A stretch of DNA of 9,141 bases, taken from NCBI GenBank assembly GCA_946886275.1, contig CAMPIH010000091.1, forward strand, positions 1-9,141, in the 5' to 3' direction. Both the position numbers and the translations under genes were made by a program. This DNA is from an uncultured Sphingosinicella sp. (GTDB taxonomy: Bacteria > Pseudomonadota > Alphaproteobacteria > Sphingomonadales > Sphingomonadaceae). Below the pieces are notes generated by a model. That model worked only from the letters and a program-made list of their open reading frames with translations. It searched no databases and was not told where the DNA came from. Of the stretch, positions 5,646 to 9,141 are shown in pieces. Positions within the stretch are counted from its first letter, which is position 1. The number at the start of each line of letters is the position of its first letter.

Positions 5646-8156
5646 TCATTCATATCTCAGAGCATGGATGGGATTCGAACGCGCCACCTTGAGCGCATGG
5701 CCGGCGATGGTGCCGATCGCGATTGCCAGAGCGAGCATGCCCGCAAGGACGAAGGGTGTCGGCCCAAGATCGATCCGGGCGTCGAAATTGTTGAGCCAGC
5801 CGCGCATGACCCACCAGGCGATCGGCCAGGCGATGAGGTTGGCGATGATCACCGGCTTGGAGAATTGCCAGGCGAGCAGGCGGACGATGTCGCGAGAGCG
5901 GGCACCGAACACCTTGCGGATTCCGATCTCCTTCGTCCGGCGCTCGGCGGCGAAGGCGGCGAGGCCGAACAGGCCCAGGCAGGCGACGATGATCGCAATC
6001 AGGGCGAAGAGGGCGAAGACGATGCCGCGCGCTTCCTCCGCTTCGTACATTTCGCGAACGATATCGTCGCTATACTCGGCCTCGAACGGGATTTCCGGCG
6101 CGATCCGCTTCCAGACGGCCTCGACGCGGTCGCGTACCTGGGCAGGGTGGCCGGAATAGCGGACCACAAGCCAGCTCGGCTGATAGCGGTCGTAAAGGAA
6201 AAGCATCGGGCCGACCGGGTCGCGGATCGAACCGAAGCGGCTGTCAGCGACCACTCCAATCACGGTTGCGGGAGTCTGGCCGACGGTTTCGACATCGCCG
6301 TCGTCGGCCATCAGAGTGATCCCGACCGCCTGCTCGGGTCGGCTGAAGCCCAAGTCCCGAGCGGCAGTCCGATTGAGGACGATGTTGTAACCGCGCCGGG
6401 CCATCGCCGCGAATGCGGCGTCGTCCGGCGGATCGCCGGACACCGTGCTGTCGTCCATCGCCTGGCCTTCCGCGAAGGTTCGACCAGCGAGGGTGTCGAT
6501 CCCCAAGGTCGGGAAGAATCCAGGATCGACCCGGTAGAGATCGAGTTCGACGGCTTCGCTCGCCCCGGGAGCGGTCACCGTCATATTCTCCATGCCCCAG
6601 GTGCCGACCCCGATCGTCGAGCGACCGACCGAAGTCACTCCGTCGACCTGACCGATCTCGCGCAGCAACGTATCGAGGGACGGTCTCAGCGCGGCGCGGT
6701 AGACGTTGCCGATCTGGATGATTCCATCGCGACGATAGCCGGGATCGATGGTTCGGGCGAAGACCGTCTGAGCGAAGATGACCGCAGTGCAGATGATGAG
6801 GCCGATCGAGACCGCGAACTGCCCTACGACGAGAGCGCTTCGAAGCCATGACGAGCCGGGCGCCTCGGTCGTCGATTGGTTCGCCTTGAGAACCGTCGCC
6901 GGGCGGAACCGCGCGAGGATGAAGGCGGGGTAGAGTCCGCCCGCGCCACCGACGAAAAGGACGAGCGCGACGAGCGGCAGCAGCAGCCCGTCCCGGCCGA
7001 GATAGCGGACCTCCAGATCGGTGCCGGTGAAGGCGCTGATTGACGGGAGCAGCATTTCAACCAAAGCGAGGGCGATTACCGCGGCGCTCAAGGTCAGAAG
7101 CAGGGACTCCCCGAGGAACTGGAACACGAGCTGCCGCCGCGAGGCGCCAAGCACCTTGCGCAACGCCACCTCGCGGGCGCGCTGGCCGGCACGGGCCGTC
7201 GAGAGATTGATGAAATTGGCGGCTGCCAAAGCGAGAATCAGCAGACCGACGACGACAAGCGCGACAATCGTGCCGCGATCATTATTGGGCCGCATTCCAT
7301 TCGGCGCCTCGCCGAGGTGGATGTCGCGCACGTTGACCAGCCGCCAATCGGCGTTGGTCCCCGGATTCCAGCGCTCGCCACCGGCAACCTCGTCGGGAAT
7401 GTTGCGCCGTTCCCAGGCGGGCATCTGATGGCTGATGTCGGCGACCTCGGCGCCTGGCCGGAGCCGCGCATAAACCCACCCATTCTTCGGCATCCATTCG
7501 GTGAGGAAGGAATTGGGGCCACCCATCAACGCTTCGACGTCGACCCTCGCGACGACGGACAGGGAAAGATGGCTGTTGCGCGGAGGGTCCGCGACGACGC
7601 CGCCGATGCGGTAATCCGCCGGGCCGCTGGCAAAGCCGATCGTCAAGGTTCGGCCAACCACGTCGATCGTGTTGAAACGGCGAATCGCCTCGCTTTCGGT
7701 CAGTACCATCGAACCCGGAGCGTCGAGGGCCGTCCGCGGATTGCCGCGAAGGAATGGGAAGCCGAGGACGTCGAACAGCGGACCGTCGACATAGACAAAA
7801 TTCTCGCTGAGCGTTCCCTGGCCGTCCTGGAGAATGACCGGCTGGGCACGACCGACATAGACCGCCTGCTCGACCTGCGGGAACTGGCGCAGGCGCTGAC
7901 CCGAAACGAAAGAGGTCATCTGGGTGCCGAACGGTATCGGCAATGTCGGATCGTCGCTGCCGACGACCCACTGCTGAAGCTGAAAGGTCCGATCGGCCGC
8001 GGCGAGGTCCCGATCGTAGCTCAGCTCATAGCGACTATAGATGAGGACGATGAGACAGGCGGCGATACCGATGGTCAGGCCGAAGAGGTTGATGAAGGCA
8101 TAGCTCCGGCTCTTGATCAGGGCACGGATCGCGACGGTCAGATAATTCCTCCACAT
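5646..8156 (-). CDS. MacB/FtsX-type ABC transporter permease (P3)
   Basis: An 836-residue two-module permease. TM1 spans about 20-40 and the first periplasmic domain 41-295. FtsX module 1 has TMs at about 297-317, 346-370 and 390-412, with REVALRKVLGA at 328-338. TM5 is at about 440-461 and the second periplasmic domain at 465-710. Module 2 has KEIGIRKVFGA at 742-752 and TMs at about 712-734, 764-785 and 800-822. No Walker A or B motif is present, so it needs a separate ATPase. The start at 8156 is supported by AGGAGAAGG three bases upstream and by the family M-W-R-N-Y-L start. The frame is open to 8393 but that stretch overlaps the upstream gene in another frame and is low-complexity Arg/Ser/Pro. 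Its C-terminal third is closest to P1 and P4, while the periplasmic domains differ widely. It follows the secreted GIN-like gene after 55 bases and overlaps the earliest possible P2 start by ATGA. Confidence 0.95.
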   Translation of the reverse strand: MWRNYLTVAIRALIKSRSYAFINLFGLTIGIAACLIVLIYSRYELSYDRDLAAADRTFQLQQWVVGSDDPTLPIPFGTQMTSFVSGQRLRQFPQVEQAVYVGRAQPVILQDGQGTLSENFVYVDGPLFDVLGFPFLRGNPRTALDAPGSMVLTESEAIRRFNTIDVVGRTLTIGFASGPADYRIGGVVADPPRNSHLSLSVVARVDVEALMGGPNSFLTEWMPKNGWVYARLRPGAEVADISHQMPAWERRNIPDEVAGGERWNPGTNADWRLVNVRDIHLGEAPNGMRPNNDRGTIVALVVVGLLILALAAANFINLSTARAGQRAREVALRKVLGASRRQLVFQFLGESLLLTLSAAVIALALVEMLLPSISAFTGTDLEVRYLGRDGLLLPLVALVLFVGGAGGLYPAFILARFRPATVLKANQSTTEAPGSSWLRSALVVGQFAVSIGLIICTAVIFAQTVFARTIDPGYRRDGIIQIGNVYRAALRPSLDTLLREIGQVDGVTSVGRSTIGVGTWGMENMTVTAPGASEAVELDLYRVDPGFFPTLGIDTLAGRTFAEGQAMDDSTVSGDPPDDAAFAAMARRGYNIVLNRTAARDLGFSRPEQAVGITLMADDGDVETVGQTPATVIGVVADSRFGSIRDPVGPMLFLYDRYQPSWLVVRYSGHPAQVRDRVEAVWKRIAPEIPFEAEYSDDIVREMYEAEEARGIVFALFALIAIIVACLGLFGLAAFAAERRTKEIGIRKVFGARSRDIVRLLAWQFSKPVIIANLIAWPIAWWVMRGWLNNFDARIDLGPTPFVLAGMLALAIAIGTIAGHALKVARSNPIHALRYE
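5793..5879 (-). repeat. Permease 3' direct repeat, copy in P3
   Basis: The equivalent block in P3, five mismatches from the P1 copy. Several of the differences are silent or conservative (for example R-D-W against R-G-W). Confidence 0.8.
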
Positions 8157-8159
8157 CGT

Positions 8160-8168
8160 CCTTCTCCT
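8160..8168 (-). promoter_or_regulatory. Ribosome-binding site of permease P3
   Basis: AGGAGAAGG on the minus strand, followed by ACG and ATG at 8156. It is the strongest Shine-Dalgarno in the window and fixes the P3 start. It sits at the end of the 55-base gap after the GIN-like gene, in which I saw no convincing terminator or promoter. Confidence 0.7.
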
Positions 8169-8211
8169 GGCAAATTCGAGCCCTTCCGCGTGAGGCCGGC
8201 GACCGTCTCCT

Positions 8212-8871
8212 TCAGTGTCCTCCGCCTCGCCGGGGCAGCTTGATCGAGGGCAGCGCCGGCAATGGCGGCGGCTGGGGATCGAATTCGGCAATTGGCCGGG
8301 CGAGGTCGGAGGAGACACCCTGTTCCACCACTCCACCGAGCCTGATCGACGAGAGGATCGAAGGGTCGCCCCAATAGGTGACGTTGCCGCCATTGGAGAC
8401 GTTTGCGCTCAGCGTCGATCGAGCATGAACCAAGATTCGGCCGCCCTGGTCGATGCTCGCCGAAGCCTGCTCCGCTTCGAGCGGGCGCAGGTCGATCATG
8501 CCACCGCTGCTGACCGACGCCGCGACCGTCGACTGTGACGGAAAATCACCGCGAAGCTCGATCCGGCCGCCATTGGCCACCGCAAGCCGCGCGATTTCCG
8601 GAGCGACGATTTCCACCCGAATCCGGTGGCCGCCTCGGCAGTCGCTGCTGCACTCGTCGATCACGAGGCGATCACCGTCGGTGCGAATCGGCCGGTTCGT
8701 GCCGCCTTCGATCACCGTGACTCGATGGGCATCGCCGTGGCGCACGGTGACGCTTCCGCCGCCGCGAAGCTCGATCGAGCGAAAGACCGAGCTTTCCGCC
8801 GCGGGCTGCGCCGAGGCAGGCCCAACCGACGCCGACAACAGTGGAACCAGGAGCGTTGCGATGCGCATCAT
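8212..8871 (-). CDS. Secreted DUF2807/GIN-like beta-repeat protein
   Basis: A 219-residue exported protein. Residues 1-21 form a signal peptide (MMRIA, a hydrophobic run, then A-S-A before Q22), so cleavage after A21 is likely and the protein should be periplasmic or outer-envelope. The body is beta-rich, with a glycine pair about every 18-22 residues (GG at 101-102, 123-124, 143-144, 161-162, 179-180), each followed by a short strand such as R-I-E-L-R-G or M-I-D-L-R-P. This fits the beta-helix of DUF2807 (putative autotransporter adhesin, head GIN domain); the family call is by pattern only. A Cys pair (C74, C78, ECSSDC) could form a disulfide. The C-terminus is proline-rich (200-208) and ends in basic and glycine residues. 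AGGGAG (8880-8875) overlaps the P4 stop. The start is 8871, but the adjacent ATG at 8868 has better spacing. It lies between two permeases of the cluster, so it may work at the periplasmic face with them. Confidence 0.88.
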   Translation of the reverse strand: MMRIATLLVPLLSASVGPASAQPAAESSVFRSIELRGGGSVTVRHGDAHRVTVIEGGTNRPIRTDGDRLVIDECSSDCRGGHRIRVEIVAPEIARLAVANGGRIELRGDFPSQSTVAASVSSGGMIDLRPLEAEQASASIDQGGRILVHARSTLSANVSNGGNVTYWGDPSILSSIRLGGVVEQGVSSDLARPIAEFDPQPPPLPALPSIKLPRRGGGH

Positions 8872-8879
8872 CGTCTCCC

Positions 8880-9141
8880 TCACTCGTAGCGAAGCGCGTG
8901 GATCGGGTTTGCCCGGGCGACCTTGAAGGCGTGGCCGGCAATCGTTCCGAGCGCGATCAGGAGCGCCAGCGCCCCGGCGAGCACGAACGGAGTCGGACCG
9001 AGGTCGATCCTGGCATCGAACGAGTTCAGCCAGTCGCGCATCACCCACCAGGCGACCGGCCAGGCGATCAGGTTGGCGACGATGATCGGCTTCGAGAATT
9101 GCCAGGCGAGCAGCCGGACGATGTCGCGGGTGCGCGCGCCC
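8880..9141 (-). CDS. MacB/FtsX-type ABC transporter permease (P4), C-terminal end only
   Basis: The last 86 codons of a fourth permease whose 5' part lies beyond the right edge. It starts in the coupling motif region (G-A-R-T-R-D-I-V-R-L-L-A-W-Q-F). Two membrane helices follow, one around the A-N-L-I-A-W-P-V-A-W-W-V-M segment and one at L-A-G-A-L-A-L-L-I-A-L-G. The end is N-P-I-H-A-L-R-Y-E, as in P2 and P3. The protein matches the C-termini of P1 and P3 almost residue for residue. Its TGA (8882-8880) is eight bases before the GIN-like ATG, so the two genes are almost certainly cotranscribed. The rest of the gene is expected to give about 830 residues, judging from the paralogs. Confidence 0.92.
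   Translation of the reverse strand, partial: GARTRDIVRLLAWQFSKPIIVANLIAWPVAWWVMRDWLNSFDARIDLGPTPFVLAGALALLIALGTIAGHAFKVARANPIHALRYE
9027..9113 (-). repeat. Permease 3' direct repeat, copy in P4
   Basis: The equivalent block in the truncated P4, six mismatches from the P1 copy. The similarity continues on both sides, down to the last codons of each permease. Confidence 0.8.

Noticed and set aside
3181..6159. A 992-codon open frame on the plus strand, antisense to P2 and the end of P3
   Set aside because: Its product is a low-complexity Asp/Arg/Glu/Gly/Ala-rich sequence with no domain or membrane pattern. It is the mirror of GC-rich, GC3-biased coding sequence on the minus strand, where stop codons are depleted in the opposite frame.
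8157..8393. N-terminal extension of P3 to 8393
   Set aside because: It overlaps the GIN-like gene out of frame, has no family-like sequence, and ignores the strong Shine-Dalgarno before 8156.
764..9113. Repeated blocks as insertion-sequence or CRISPR repeats
   Set aside because: The repeats are single, widely spaced, in frame, and encode the same membrane helix of each permease. There are no terminal inverted repeats, spacers or transposase.

Overview
The window is GC-rich, with codons that mostly end in G or C. All convincing genes lie on the minus strand, so transcription runs from 9141 towards 1. The permease style (M-W-R-N-Y-L start, N-P-I-x-A-L-R-Y-E end) and the codon use fit an alphaproteobacterium, most likely a sphingomonad. 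That placement is inferred from style, not from a marker gene.

From about 617 to 9141 there is one co-directional gene cluster. It starts with the 3' end of a permease (P4, 9141-8880). Then come a secreted DUF2807/GIN-like beta-repeat protein (8871-8212) and three complete two-module MacB/FtsX-type ABC permeases: P3 (8156-5646), P2 (5625-3130) and P1 (3106-617). A one-TM, PspB-like small protein (620-378) overlaps the end of P1 by four bases. Gaps are 8, 55, about 20, 23 and -4 bases, so the set looks like a single operon. No ATPase with Walker motifs and no HlyD/MacA-type adaptor lies in the window. They may sit upstream of P4, beyond 9141.

After a gap of about 80 bases that holds a possible stress-sigma (EcfG-like) promoter, a second short unit follows. 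It has a 30-36 residue peptide gene (297-187) and a conserved-hypothetical membrane protein (190 to beyond 1). The second gene appears to start at TTG in a TTGA stop/start overlap.

Family knowledge suggests the permeases are mechanotransmission-type ABC subunits: a cytoplasmic ATPase drives periplasmic movement, with no classical transport channel. The secreted GIN protein and the PspB-like protein point to an envelope-maintenance or envelope-stress role, but this is inference. The most interesting points are the four-paralog array without an ATPase in view, the secreted beta-repeat protein embedded in it, and the coupled PspB-like protein. The permease periplasmic domains have diverged strongly, while their membrane/C-terminal DNA stays nearly identical.
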